A DNA stretch of 64,000 nt, taken from assembly GCF_003007685.1 (NCBI RefSeq), contig NZ_PXNN01000003.1, positions 248,001 to 312,000 on the forward strand, given 5' to 3'. The notes beneath the pieces were generated by a model, which had not been told where the DNA came from, ran no database searches, and saw only the letters and a list, made by a program, of their open reading frames with translations. Positions 1 through 8,628 of this stretch are shown here, piece after piece. The first letter of the stretch is position 1, and each line of letters opens with the position of its first letter. The stretch comes from Marinobacter halophilus (GTDB lineage: Bacteria > Pseudomonadota > Gammaproteobacteria > Pseudomonadales > Oleiphilaceae). The position numbers and the translations under genes are program-made.

Positions 1-944
1 AACTGCAGGCTTGGGTCTATATCCGGTGCGCTCTCTGACTGACCTCCCGCCCCGTTCTGGCTGCCTGGCATCAGCGCCGTGACTTGGGGAATGCCGAGGG
101 AAACCGCGACCTTTGCCGCTTCCTGGGCATTCACCTTGAGCTGATCCCGCACCGCGGCGGGCGTTTGGCCTGTGTCCTTGCCAAGATGTTCCAGAACCTT
201 GTCCATCTCGGCGCCGCGCCAGCCTTTTTCTGACAGGGTCGCCATTTCCACGGTGTTGCGAACCAGGCTACTGGCCGTGGAATTGGCTTTGCCGGGTGCA
301 ACCACCTCACGAATAAATGGCCCCAGCGACCAGGCATCTACCAGGCCTCGGGTGATTTCGGTAAAGGTGGTGTGCAGCACGGCCTTCTGTGCCTCTACTG
401 GCGGTTCGTCCAGCCTGAGCCGATCTTCCAGCTCGGAGGCCTGATCGGTTTCGCAGGACCAGAACGCCAGTTCACCGATGGTCATCAGCAAGGCGCCAAT
501 AAAGACTTCTTCCAGCGCATGCTCGGTGCGTTTTGGCATCAGGCAGCGGGCCTGTACCGCCGCGTGAATGGCCCGGGCCAGGCAGCGCAGCAGGTGCGGA
601 CGGTCGTTGCGCTTGAGCAGGGTGTCGACAATCAGCGATGAGATGGCCATGGATTTGACAGAATCAAAGCCGATCAGGGTAATTGCCCGGCTGACGGTGC
701 TGACCTGGGTACGGGTCTGGTTATAGAACACCGTATTGGACAGTCTGAGCACCTGGGAGGTCAGCTGGGCATCGTTCAGAATTACATTGGCCAGCTCGTT
801 CACTGTGCTGTTACTGCTGTCTGTCAGTTCATTGATTTGCCGAAGCGTGTTGGCCAGTACCGGCAACTCTATTTTGCTCAGGTAGGAAACCCATGCCTGG
901 GTCGAGTTCATCCTTGAAGGCGTATTATCGGACGATGTGGTCAC
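1..944 (-). CDS. HDOD-domain signalling protein (C-terminus beyond window)
   Basis: The minus-strand frame stays open from about 944 to the window edge, so the C-terminus is missing. The protein reads as an HDOD domain: an early stretch on ordered inheritance of helices, then NELANVILNDAQLTSQVLRL and SRAITLIGFDSVKSMA, which are typical of the family. HDOD proteins are non-catalytic relatives of HD phosphohydrolases and act as signalling scaffolds. GTG at 944 and ATG at 911 are in frame; neither has a strong ribosome binding site, and a stop lies just upstream. The visible end is Gly/Ser/Pro rich and probably an unstructured tail. Family call is good; the specific role is unknown. Confidence 0.8.
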   Translation of the reverse strand, partial: MTTSSDNTPSRMNSTQAWVSYLSKIELPVLANTLRQINELTDSSNSTVNELANVILNDAQLTSQVLRLSNTVFYNQTRTQVSTVSRAITLIGFDSVKSMAISSLIVDTLLKRNDRPHLLRCLARAIHAAVQARCLMPKRTEHALEEVFIGALLMTIGELAFWSCETDQASELEDRLRLDEPPVEAQKAVLHTTFTEITRGLVDAWSLGPFIREVVAPGKANSTASSLVRNTVEMATLSEKGWRGAEMDKVLEHLGKDTGQTPAAVRDQLKVNAQEAAKVAVSLGIPQVTALMPGSQNGAGGQSESAPDIDPSLQ

Positions 945-1090
945 GGGTCGGGCGCGCCTCGGATGGCTGGAAAATTATTAATGTTCTTCTTGAATGGCAG
1001 TTTAGCTGAGGCAGGGCGACGCTGTCAGGTACCTTTTGGTGTAAGGGCAACTACACACCGATGCAATTCGGGTTTGGACACTGAATAGGC

Positions 1091-1096
1091 TATAAT
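1091..1096 (+). promoter_or_regulatory. Candidate -10 box of the metNIQ promoter
   Basis: A perfect TATAAT lies about 80 bases before metN. At 16-18 bases upstream only a poor -35 (TTCGGG-like, 1067-1072) is seen, so an activator or another element may help. Position and sequence fit a sigma-70 promoter for the methionine importer. Confidence 0.45.
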
Positions 1097-1108
1097 CGCC
1101 GGTTTTAC

Positions 1109-1174
1109 GCAGCACTATCCAGGCATTCTCCAAGCATTTTCCAGACACTCTCAAGGCACTGACCAAGGCATTGA
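1109..1174 (+). repeat. Imperfect 11-bp tandem repeats in the metN leader
   Basis: Six head-to-tail copies of an 11-12 base unit, roughly CCAAGCAYTNT, fill the space between the promoter and the metN start: units begin near 1109, 1119, 1130, 1141, 1152 and 1163. The last copy supplies the AAGG that serves as ribosome binding site and runs over the possible TTG start at 1171. Function unknown. Confidence 0.6.
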
Positions 1175-1176
1175 CC

Positions 1177-2184
1177 GTGATTGTATTTGACCAGGTACAG
1201 AAGTCTTACCAGGTAGCCGGCCGGGCGATCCCCGCGCTGCACCCCACCAGTATGACCATAGAAACCGGCGAGGTGTTCGGCATCGTCGGTCATTCGGGCG
1301 CAGGCAAATCCACCCTGGTCAGGTTGATCAACCTGCTGGAGCCTGCCACCGGTGGTCGCATCCTGATTGATGACGAAGACATCACCCGCTACAGCGCAGC
1401 TGAGCTTCGCGCCTTTCGCCGCAAAGTGGGCATGATCTTTCAGCACTTCAACCTGCTGTCCTCGAAAACCGTGGCTGACAACGTCGCGTTTCCGATGAGG
1501 CTGGCCGGCATCTATTCCAAAGCCGACATCCGCAGCCGGGTTGAGGAACTGCTGGCGCGGGTCAGCCTGAGCGATCACGCCAACAAGTACCCGTCGCAAT
1601 TGTCTGGCGGCCAGAAACAGCGAGTTGGCATTGCCCGCGCCCTCGCCTGCCGGCCGACCATTCTGTTGTGTGATGAAGCTACCAGTGCCCTGGACCCGCA
1701 AACCACCCAATCGGTGCTGCGGTTGCTGGGAGACATCAACAAAGAATTGGGCCTGACCATCGTTCTGATCACCCACGAGATGGACGTGGTGCGCCGGGTC
1801 TGTGACCGGGTGGCGGTAATGGATGCTGGCCGGGTAGTGGAAATGGGCTCAGTGAGTGACGTGTTCCTGCACCCCCAGCACCCCACTACCCGGGATTTCG
1901 TGTTTGAAAGCGAAAATGTCGACCGCGATGATCTCCAGCAAGATCTGCAGAAGGCCGAAGGCCGTATCTTGCGCCTGACCTTCAAGGGCGATGCCACCTA
2001 CAAACCGCTGTTGGGCGGCGTTGCCCGGGAGTCCGGTGTTGATTTCAGCATCTTGTCTGGGCGGATCGATCATATAAAGGACACTCCCTACGGTCAGCTC
2101 ACCCTGTCTCTGGTGGGCGGTGATCTGGACATTGCCATGCAGGCGCTGCAAGCCGCCGACGTTCACGTGGAGGTTGTGCGCTGA
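1177..2184 (+). CDS. metN: Methionine ABC importer, ATP-binding subunit MetN
   Basis: ATPase of the MetNIQ importer, which takes up methionine at the inner membrane. Visible are Walker A (GHSGAGKST), the signature LSGGQKQR, Walker B ([13 protein letters not shown]) and the switch histidine (LITHEMD). The last ~90 residues match the NIL regulatory domain that binds methionine and inhibits transport in the E. coli enzyme. Length ~335 is usual. GTG at 1177 is preferred because AAGG (1165-1168) stands eight bases before it; TTG at 1171 is the in-frame alternative. The stop overlaps the metI start by one base, so the two are translationally coupled. Confidence 0.95.
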   Translation: MIVFDQVQKSYQVAGRAIPALHPTSMTIETGEVFGIVGHSGAGKSTLVRLINLLEPATGGRILIDDEDITRYSAAELRAFRRKVGMIFQHFNLLSSKTVADNVAFPMRLAGIYSKADIRSRVEELLARVSLSDHANKYPSQLSGGQKQRVGIARALACRPTILLCDEATSALDPQTTQSVLRLLGDINKELGLTIVLITHEMDVVRRVCDRVAVMDAGRVVEMGSVSDVFLHPQHPTTRDFVFESENVDRDDLQQDLQKAEGRILRLTFKGDATYKPLLGGVARESGVDFSILSGRIDHIKDTPYGQLTLSLVGGDLDIAMQALQAADVHVEVVR

Positions 2185-2861
2185 TGGAAGTCTTGATGGA
2201 AAACCTGATGGGCAATGTCGACTGGCTGGAAATCGGCTGGGCCAGTTGGGATACCCTGGTGATGGTGGGCCTGTCGTTGCTGTTCAGTGTCCTGATCGGC
2301 CTGCCCGTGGGCGTGCTGCTGTTCCTGTTCGGCAAGCGCCAGCTGCTGGAGCAGCCGGTGGCTTATGCGGTGCTGTCGTTCGTGGTAAACGTGCTGCGCT
2401 CGGTGCCGTTCATCATCCTGCTGATCGTGATGATCCCGTTCACCGTCTTGCTGATCGGTACCTCACTGGGCGTGGCCGGCGCCATCCCGCCACTGGTCGC
2501 CGGCGGTGCGCCGTTCTTTGCCCGGCTGGTGGAAACCTCTCTGCGGGAAGTGGACCGTGGCATCATCGAAGCCACCCAGGCCATGGGCGCCAACGTGCGC
2601 CAGATCATTCTCGGTGCCTTGCTGCCGGAAGCGCTTCCGGGCATCATCGCTGGTATTACCGTGACCGCCATTACCCTGGTGTCCTATGCGGCCATGTCTG
2701 GCGTCATCGGTGGCGGCGGCCTGGGCGACCTGGCCATCCGTTTCGGCTACCAGCGTTTCCAGACCGATGTGATGGTGATTACCGTCGCCTTGCTGGTGAT
2801 CTTCGTACAGGTACTGCAGATGGTCGGCGACCGTCTGGTGCTTTATTTCAGCAGAAAATAA
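2184..2861 (+). CDS. metI: Methionine ABC importer, permease MetI
   Basis: Inner-membrane permease of the MetNIQ system, 225 residues with about five hydrophobic segments. The EAA loop that docks on MetN is clear (IEATQAMGANVRQIILGALL). The start overlaps the metN stop by one base, with GGAGGT about nine bases upstream; a second ATG lies at 2196. The gene lies between metN and metQ in the usual order, so the assignment rests on both sequence and context. Confidence 0.95.
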   Translation: MEVLMENLMGNVDWLEIGWASWDTLVMVGLSLLFSVLIGLPVGVLLFLFGKRQLLEQPVAYAVLSFVVNVLRSVPFIILLIVMIPFTVLLIGTSLGVAGAIPPLVAGGAPFFARLVETSLREVDRGIIEATQAMGANVRQIILGALLPEALPGIIAGITVTAITLVSYAAMSGVIGGGGLGDLAIRFGYQRFQTDVMVITVALLVIFVQVLQMVGDRLVLYFSRK

Positions 2862-2951
2862 TTGTTGCCATAAAGCCGGGAAGCCAACACAAAGCCCAAC
2901 AGAGAGCCGTACACCAAATCCAAGCATTATGCTTCACAGGAGAACGAAAGA

Positions 2952-3734
2952 ATGAATCTGAAAAAAACACTGGTGGCCATCGCCGCCGTAGCAACCTTCT
3001 CTTCCGCTGCTGTCGCAGAAAAACTGTCGATTGCCGCAACCCCTGTGCCCCATGCTGAATTGCTGGAATTTGTGAAGCCGGCACTGGCTGAGCAAGGTGT
3101 GGAACTGGATGTGAAAGTCTTCACCGACTACGTTCAGCCAAATATTCAGGTCGACCAGAAGCGCATGGACGCCAACTTCTTTCAGCACCAGCCGTACCTG
3201 GATGAGTTCAACAGCGGTCGTGGCACCACCCTGGTGACCGTTGCCGGCATCCACGTTGAACCGTTTGGCGCCTACTCCAGCAAGATCAGCTCCCTGGACG
3301 AGCTGAAAAACGGTGCGGTGGTGGCTATTCCGAACGACCCTACCAACGGTGGCCGTGCGTTGCTGCTGCTGCAGAATGCGGGCCTTATTACCCTGAAGGA
3401 CGAAAGCAAAATCACCGCGACACCCCGTGATATTGCCGATAACCCGAAGAACCTGAGCTTCCGCGAGCTGGAAGCGGCAACCTTGCCACGCATCCTGAAC
3501 CAGGTCGACATGGCGCTGATCAACACCAACTATGCACTGGAAGCGGGCCTGAACCCGACCGAAGATGCCATGGTGATCGAAGGTGCCGAGTCGCCCTACG
3601 TGAACATTCTGGTCGCCCGCCCGGACAACAAAGACAGCGACGCTATGCAGAAACTGGCGAACGCGCTGAAATCCGACGAAGTACGCGAATTCATTAAAGA
3701 AAAATACGAGGGTGCGGTAGTTCCGGCGTTCTGA
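2952..3734 (+). CDS. metQ: Methionine-binding protein MetQ/NlpA family
   Basis: Substrate-binding component of the importer, 260 residues. An N-terminal signal (MNLKKTLVAIAAVATFSSAA) ends in AVA-EK, which looks like a signal peptidase I site. The lipobox cysteine that anchors E. coli MetQ is absent, so this copy may be soluble in the periplasm. The mature part starts with the family pattern IAATPVPHAELLEF and contains DYVQPN and DANFFQHQPYLDEF. A good ribosome binding site (AGGAG) precedes the ATG. About 90 bases separate it from metI; a strong terminator follows. Confidence 0.93.
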   Translation: MNLKKTLVAIAAVATFSSAAVAEKLSIAATPVPHAELLEFVKPALAEQGVELDVKVFTDYVQPNIQVDQKRMDANFFQHQPYLDEFNSGRGTTLVTVAGIHVEPFGAYSSKISSLDELKNGAVVAIPNDPTNGGRALLLLQNAGLITLKDESKITATPRDIADNPKNLSFRELEAATLPRILNQVDMALINTNYALEAGLNPTEDAMVIEGAESPYVNILVARPDNKDSDAMQKLANALKSDEVREFIKEKYEGAVVPAF

Positions 3735-3780
3735 TTCCGGTACCCGAGCATGGCCGGATCAGGGTTCCGGCCGGCCTTCG

Positions 3781-3818
3781 ACCAAAAAAAACCGGGCAGC
3801 TGCCCGGTTTTTTTTGGT
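3781..3818. terminator. Perfect 38-bp palindrome, bidirectional terminator
   Basis: Two 19-base arms (3781-3799 and 3800-3818) are exact reverse complements with no loop bases between them. The GC core ACCGGGCAG/CTGCCCGGT is flanked by eight A on the left and eight T on the right. It therefore gives a U-tract in both directions and should end metNIQ from the left and the peroxiredoxin transcript from the right. Confidence 0.93.
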
Positions 3819-3844
3819 GGTTCAGACTGAAGCCGCTGGGGTAA

Positions 3845-4498
3845 TCAGTCGCCACTCCAGTTGGCTTTGGGATCCGGCGTCATCCGCAGATAGGACTTCA
3901 CTGCCTTGTAGCCCTTCGGGAAACGCTGTTTGATCTCGTCCTCGTCCTGCAGGGACGGCACGATAACTACATCGTCGCCACGTTCCCAGTTGCCCGGGGT
4001 CGCCACCTTGTGTTCATCGGTCAGTTGCAGGGAGTCGATCACCCGCAACACTTCGTTGAAGTTCCGGCCGGTGGAGGCCGGGTAGGTGATGATCAGGCGC
4101 ACCTTCTTGTTCGGATCAATGATGAACAGCGAACGCACGGTCAGGGTGCTGTCGGCGTTCGGATGGATCATGTCGTAAAGCTTGGCAACTTTGCTGTCGT
4201 GATCTGCAATGATCGGGAAGTTGACGGTGCAACCCTGGGTCTCGTTGATGTCCCTGATCCAGTCTTTGTGGGACTCAACCGGATCAACACTCAGGGCGAT
4301 GGCCTTGACGCCGCGCTTGGCAAACTCGTCTTTCAGCCTGGCCGTCAGGCCCAGCTCGGTGGTACAAACCGGCGTAAAGTCCGCCGGGTGCGAGAACAGC
4401 ACACCCCAGCCGTTGCCCAGCCAGTCATAAAAACGGATGGTGCCCTCGCTGGAGTCCTGTTCGAAATCCGGTGCGGTGTCTCCTAGACGTAAACTCAT
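3845..4498 (-). CDS. Peroxiredoxin, Prx6 (1-Cys) type
   Basis: Thiol peroxidase that reduces hydrogen peroxide and organic peroxides in the cytoplasm. The peroxidatic cysteine lies in PADFTPVCTTELG, the Prx6-type motif, and the C-terminal extension (SYLRMTPDP) is also typical. Length 217 is normal for the subfamily. The start is well placed: AAAGGAGAGGG lies just before ATG at 4498. The next gene upstream on the strand is a Na+:alanine symporter 32 bases away, but a functional link is not obvious. Confidence 0.93.
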   Translation of the reverse strand: MSLRLGDTAPDFEQDSSEGTIRFYDWLGNGWGVLFSHPADFTPVCTTELGLTARLKDEFAKRGVKAIALSVDPVESHKDWIRDINETQGCTVNFPIIADHDSKVAKLYDMIHPNADSTLTVRSLFIIDPNKKVRLIITYPASTGRNFNEVLRVIDSLQLTDEHKVATPGNWERGDDVVIVPSLQDEDEIKQRFPKGYKAVKSYLRMTPDPKANWSGD

Positions 4499-4530
4499 AA
4501 TCCCTCTCCTTTAACGTAGTTGTTGCCAAG

Positions 4531-5892
4531 TTACTTGATACCGACTGCCTTCTGATTCTCAAAATACTCCTTGGTGAGCCGGAATACCACCGGGCTGAGC
4601 AACAGTAGTGCAATCAGGTTTGGCAGCGCCATCATTGCATTCAGGGTATCGGCCAGCAGCCAGATAAAGCCCAGGTTTACCGTGGCGCCAATGGGAATGG
4701 CGATGATCCATAACACCCGGTAGGGAGCAATCGCTTTCACGCCGAACAGGAACTCGATACAGCGCTCCCCGTAAAACGACCAGCCAATGATGGTGGTAAA
4801 CGCGAAGATGGCGAGGGCGATGGCGACCACATAGTTGCCAATACCGGGCAGGCCGGTTTCGAAGGCCAGCGAGGTCAGCGCGGCACCGGTCTCGCCCGAA
4901 GTCCAGGCTCCGGAGGTTATGATGACCAGGCCGGTGATGCTGCACACAATAATGGTATCAATGAACGTGCCCAGCATGGCCACCATGCCCTGTTTGACCG
5001 GGTTTTTCGTCTGGGCGGCAGCATGGGCGATCGGCGCAGAGCCCAGGCCCGCCTCGTTAGAGAAGATACCACGAGCCACACCAAAGCGGATGGCTGCCCA
5101 GACTGCGGCACCGGCAAAGCCACCTTCTGCAGCGGCGGGGCTGAAGGCGTAGCTGAACACCATGCTGACCGCCGATGGGATTTCATTGGCGTTGATGGCC
5201 AGCACGATCAGGCCCACCAAGACATAAGACACCGCCATAAACGGCACCAGAGCACTGGCTACCTGACCGATTCGTTTGATTCCACCGATCAGCACCAGGC
5301 CCACCAGCACCATCAGAATCACCCCGGTCAGCCAGTGTGGCATGGCGAAGCTCGACGCCAGCACATCGGCCACGGAGTTGGCCTGCACCGTGTTACCGAT
5401 GCCAAAGGCGGCAATGGAAGCGAATACGGCGAACAAACCGCCCAGCCAGGCCCATTTTTTACCCAGACCATTGCGGATGTAATACATGGGGCCACCAACA
5501 TGGGCACCTCGCTCGTCCACCTCCCGGAACTTCACCGCCAGAACCGCTTCTGCGTACTTGGTGGCCATGCCGACTAGGGCGGTCAACCACATCCAGAACA
5601 GGGCGCCCGGGCCGCCCAGGAACACCGCCGTTGCCACACCGGCAATGTTACCGGTACCCACCGTGGCTGACAGCGCGGTCATCAAAGCCTGGAACGGTGG
5701 AATATCGCCGTCATCGTCGTCACCACGGGCGCGACCACTCCACATCAGGCGGAATCCGGCACCCAGTTTCATGATCGGCATCAATTTCAGGCCAATGCTC
5801 AAGAAAAGCCCGACGCCGAGAATCATCACCAGCATGGGTGGGCCCCACACCAGTCCGTTGATTTGACTAATAAAATTTGAAATGGCTTCCAT
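4531..5892 (-). CDS. Sodium:alanine/glycine symporter, AGCS family
   Basis: Inner-membrane transporter that brings in alanine or glycine with Na+. The sequence has about ten or eleven hydrophobic segments and AGCS hallmarks: PPFQALMTALSATVGTGNIA near the N-terminus, GGPMYYI, and NEAGLGSAPIAHAAA in the middle. ATG at 5892 (MEAISNFISQ) is chosen over an open frame reaching 6069: GGGAG stands just before it, and the upstream residues are not membrane-like. This gives ~453 residues, the family norm. Whether alanine or glycine is preferred cannot be told. Confidence 0.9.
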   Translation of the reverse strand: MEAISNFISQINGLVWGPPMLVMILGVGLFLSIGLKLMPIMKLGAGFRLMWSGRARGDDDDGDIPPFQALMTALSATVGTGNIAGVATAVFLGGPGALFWMWLTALVGMATKYAEAVLAVKFREVDERGAHVGGPMYYIRNGLGKKWAWLGGLFAVFASIAAFGIGNTVQANSVADVLASSFAMPHWLTGVILMVLVGLVLIGGIKRIGQVASALVPFMAVSYVLVGLIVLAINANEIPSAVSMVFSYAFSPAAAEGGFAGAAVWAAIRFGVARGIFSNEAGLGSAPIAHAAAQTKNPVKQGMVAMLGTFIDTIIVCSITGLVIITSGAWTSGETGAALTSLAFETGLPGIGNYVVAIALAIFAFTTIIGWSFYGERCIEFLFGVKAIAPYRVLWIIAIPIGATVNLGFIWLLADTLNAMMALPNLIALLLLSPVVFRLTKEYFENQKAVGIK

Positions 5893-6090
5893 GGGGTCTC
5901 CCACTGTGTACCACGGATGAGTCGATTTTTGTGAGCCCGATAGGGCATAACTCGTTGAGTTTAGTCGACTATTGCTCCGTGTAAACCGTTTCGTCGGTTC
6001 CGGTTTCCAATTTTGTTCGTCATTGCCTATGTTTAGGGTATTCAGGGTGCCATTTTCGGCACGTTTCATCTTTGAGCAAGAGACCGATCT

Positions 6091-6522
6091 ATGCGTTCAC
6101 TGAAAATCTCAGAAGTGATGTGGAATCATATCGAACCAATCCGCTGCGGCACGCCACTGACCAAAGTGGTGAAAGCTCTGCTGGACAATCACGTGACGGG
6201 TCTGCCAGTGGTGGATGATCGTCGTCAGGTGCTGGGGTTTGTGTCTGAACAGGATTGCATTCACTCGTTATTGGTCAGCAATTACCACAGCGAAGGCGAG
6301 CCGATCGTGGACGACGTGATGTTCCACAAACCGTTAACGGTAACTCCAGACATGTCGGTGATCGATCTGGCGCAGAACCTGGGTGCGGGCAAGCCGAAAG
6401 TGTACCCGGTGGTTGACCACGGAAAACTGGTGGGTATTGTGACCCGTACTGCTATTCTGTCCCAGTTGGCAAAAGCCGGTAACACCATTGAAAAGCAACG
6501 ATTTGCCAACGCTGAGGACTGA
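6091..6522 (+). CDS. CBS-domain pair protein
   Basis: A small stand-alone protein of 143 residues made of two CBS motifs (roughly 5-60 and 75-135), a fold that binds adenosyl ligands and usually senses energy state. Typical patterns are present: NHVTGLPVVDDRRQVLGFVS in the first and VYPVVDHGKLVGIVTR in the second. It lies 29 bases before fghA and probably shares its transcript. The partner or ligand is unknown. Confidence 0.87.
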   Translation: MRSLKISEVMWNHIEPIRCGTPLTKVVKALLDNHVTGLPVVDDRRQVLGFVSEQDCIHSLLVSNYHSEGEPIVDDVMFHKPLTVTPDMSVIDLAQNLGAGKPKVYPVVDHGKLVGIVTRTAILSQLAKAGNTIEKQRFANAED

Positions 6523-6551
6523 TTCGCCCACTCACAATCGACAGGAACCCT

Positions 6552-7397
6552 ATGGAACTGTTAGCCACCAATGTCTGTTTCGACGGTGAACATCGCCGGT
6601 ATCGCCACACCTCTGCCACTTTGCAATGCGGTATGGAGTTTGCGGTTTTCCTGCCGCCCGTTGCGCTGGGTGAAAACGGTAAATCGGTTCCTGTACTGTA
6701 CTGGTTGTCAGGCCTGACCTGCACTGACCAAAACTTCATGCAAAAAGCGGGTGCTCAAAAGCTGGCAGCAACACTGGGGTTGGCGATTGTCTGCCCGGAC
6801 ACCAGCCCCCGTGGCGTCAATTTACCCGGCGAAGACGACAGCTATGATTTCGGCACTGGTGCGGGCTTTTACGTGAATGCCACCGAACAGCCCTGGGCGC
6901 CCCACTACCGCATGTACGATTACGTGACCAGGGAGCTGCCTCAACTGGTTGAAAGTGAATTGCCACTGACCGGAGAACGGTCCATCAGTGGTCATTCCAT
7001 GGGCGGCCATGGCGCACTGATCTGCGCCTTGAAGAATCCCGGGTTATACAAGTCGGTTTCGGCCTTTGCGCCGATTGCTAACCCGATGGCCTGCCCCTGG
7101 GGCCAGAAAGCATTCACCGGATACCTGGGAGAGGATGAGCGCGCCTGGCAACAATGGGATGCCACCCAACTGATACCCACCGCGCAAGAGCGCTTACCCC
7201 TGCTGGTGGACCAAGGCACAGCGGATGATTTTCTGGAGAGTCAGTTGAACCCGGAGGCGTTGGCCGATGTCTGTGAGAAGTTCCATCACCACATCACTCT
7301 GCGCATGCACCGGGGTTATGATCACAGCTACTTCTTTATCGCCTCGTTTATTGACGATCATCTGAACCATCATGCACGGGCACTGGGGCTGGCCTGA
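6552..7397 (+). CDS. fghA: S-formylglutathione hydrolase
   Basis: Cytoplasmic serine esterase that splits S-formylglutathione to formate and glutathione, the second step of glutathione-dependent formaldehyde removal. The alpha/beta-hydrolase nucleophile is in SGHSMGGHGA; the likely Asp is in LVDQGTADDFL and the His in GYDHSYFFI. Length 281 is normal. AGGA precedes ATG at 6552. The usual partner, glutathione-dependent formaldehyde dehydrogenase (adhC/frmA), is not adjacent; instead a CBS protein is. Confidence 0.93.
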   Translation: MELLATNVCFDGEHRRYRHTSATLQCGMEFAVFLPPVALGENGKSVPVLYWLSGLTCTDQNFMQKAGAQKLAATLGLAIVCPDTSPRGVNLPGEDDSYDFGTGAGFYVNATEQPWAPHYRMYDYVTRELPQLVESELPLTGERSISGHSMGGHGALICALKNPGLYKSVSAFAPIANPMACPWGQKAFTGYLGEDERAWQQWDATQLIPTAQERLPLLVDQGTADDFLESQLNPEALADVCEKFHHHITLRMHRGYDHSYFFIASFIDDHLNHHARALGLA

Positions 7398-7421
7398 GGG
7401 CCGGCTGGCAAGGCTCAGGCC
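7391..7421. terminator. Hairpin between converging genes
   Basis: GGCCTGAG (7391-7398) and CTCAGGCC (7414-7421) form an 8-bp stem around 15 bases, overlapping the fghA stop. No T-run follows in either direction, so it may slow rather than end transcription. It is the only structure seen between fghA and the convergent signalling operon. Confidence 0.35.
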
Positions 7422-7428
7422 CGAGAGC

Positions 7429-8553
7429 TCAGGCGCGAAATCCCCAGAGCATGCTGAAGTCCATGGATGGCATTTCTTCGGGCTCTTCCGGCCCCCGGAT
7501 GTTGTACTCCAGCAAGCTGGTGTCGCGCTCGAAGGTGCCGTTATAGCGATTGCCCCGGGGGCCAAAGATGGCTTTCACAAAGGGCCCTCTGGCCCGGACT
7601 GGCCTGCCAGTGACAACGCCTACTTCGTTGTTGTCCAGCCTGACCAGCATGCCGGGCGGGTAATCCCCGAGCACCTGCAGTAACGATCGTGGAATAGCCG
7701 GCCGGAATTTGCCATCGCCCAGGGTGGCAATCAGTTTGCGGGCCTCACTGATGTTCATCCGGTTCCGATAGGCGCGCTTGGTGATCATGGCCACGTAGCG
7801 CTCCGATAGCGCCAGTATTTCGGCCTCCGGTAGAATGTCGGTACCACTCAAGCCACCGGGGTAACCGGAACCATCGCCCTGCTCGTGATGTTGGGCGATA
7901 ATTTTCAGCAGCAACTTGTGGGTGATGCCCGCCGATGTCAGAGCCTGGATGCTGCGCTCGGGATGCTTGCGAATCACTGCGCGCTGGTCATCGGTGAGCA
8001 CCCGGTTGGAGGCATTGAGCTGGTCGGCGACCGGCACCAGCGCCAGGTTGGCGGTAAGGGCGGCGGAGGTCAGTACGCTGATGCGCTTGTCATCCAGGCC
8101 GAACTGGCGAGCGGTGAAATGGCACAAAATGGCGTAGAACAGAATCTGCTCATGAATGGTTGGGCCGATAGAGTAAAGGTGAACCAGCGCCAGGCTGGCA
8201 TCGGGCGAGGCCTGGCAGGTTTTCTCCAGCATCCGGCTCAGGCCCAGCAACCGCTTTTGCGCGGATGGGTCTGCTGAGGTGATGGCTTTAAGAGTGGCTT
8301 CCAGCGCCGTCAGCAGGTCGGCATAGTCGGCAAAGGGATTGCGCGGGCGCAGGTCCTCGAACACTTCTTCTTTAGGCCGCTCGATTTTCCGGGGCTGAAA
8401 CCGCCCCCGCTCGAACAATTGCTCAAGCTGGGTGTTGGTTTGAATCACATAGCCCTGGCGCAGCAGTACGTTGCCGTCGGCGTCGAAAACGTCCCACGGT
8501 AGCGGTCGGCCAATGGTCAGTGCCCCGGGGGCGATGCGTATCAGATCAGACAA
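7429..8553 (-). CDS. Degenerate HD-GYP-like protein
   Basis: Last gene of the minus-strand signalling block, 374 residues. The second half resembles HD-GYP c-di-GMP phosphodiesterases: KHPERSIQAL, then QHHEQGDGSGYPGGLSG, which is a nearly intact HHE...GYP signature. The first metal-binding motif is lost: where LHDIGK is expected there is TANLAL (residues ~167-172), so H and D are replaced by A168 and N169. It probably cannot bind the usual metal pair and may be a c-di-GMP sensor. The N-terminal 90 residues and the C-terminal barrel-like tail are unassigned. TTG start at 8553 has AGGAA upstream; 75 bases separate it from the gene before. Confidence 0.82.
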   Translation of the reverse strand: MSDLIRIAPGALTIGRPLPWDVFDADGNVLLRQGYVIQTNTQLEQLFERGRFQPRKIERPKEEVFEDLRPRNPFADYADLLTALEATLKAITSADPSAQKRLLGLSRMLEKTCQASPDASLALVHLYSIGPTIHEQILFYAILCHFTARQFGLDDKRISVLTSAALTANLALVPVADQLNASNRVLTDDQRAVIRKHPERSIQALTSAGITHKLLLKIIAQHHEQGDGSGYPGGLSGTDILPEAEILALSERYVAMITKRAYRNRMNISEARKLIATLGDGKFRPAIPRSLLQVLGDYPPGMLVRLDNNEVGVVTGRPVRARGPFVKAIFGPRGNRYNGTFERDTSLLEYNIRGPEEPEEMPSMDFSMLWGFRA

Positions 8554-8628
8554 AATCCCGTTTCCTGCATACTGATTTGGCCTGGAAGTCTAACTCTGAA
8601 CCTGTCGTCATTGCCACCACACGCCCAG

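Noticed and set aside
7391-7421. Strong bidirectional terminator between fghA and the signalling operon
   Set aside because: The stem is good but there is no T-run on either strand; recorded only as a weak hairpin.
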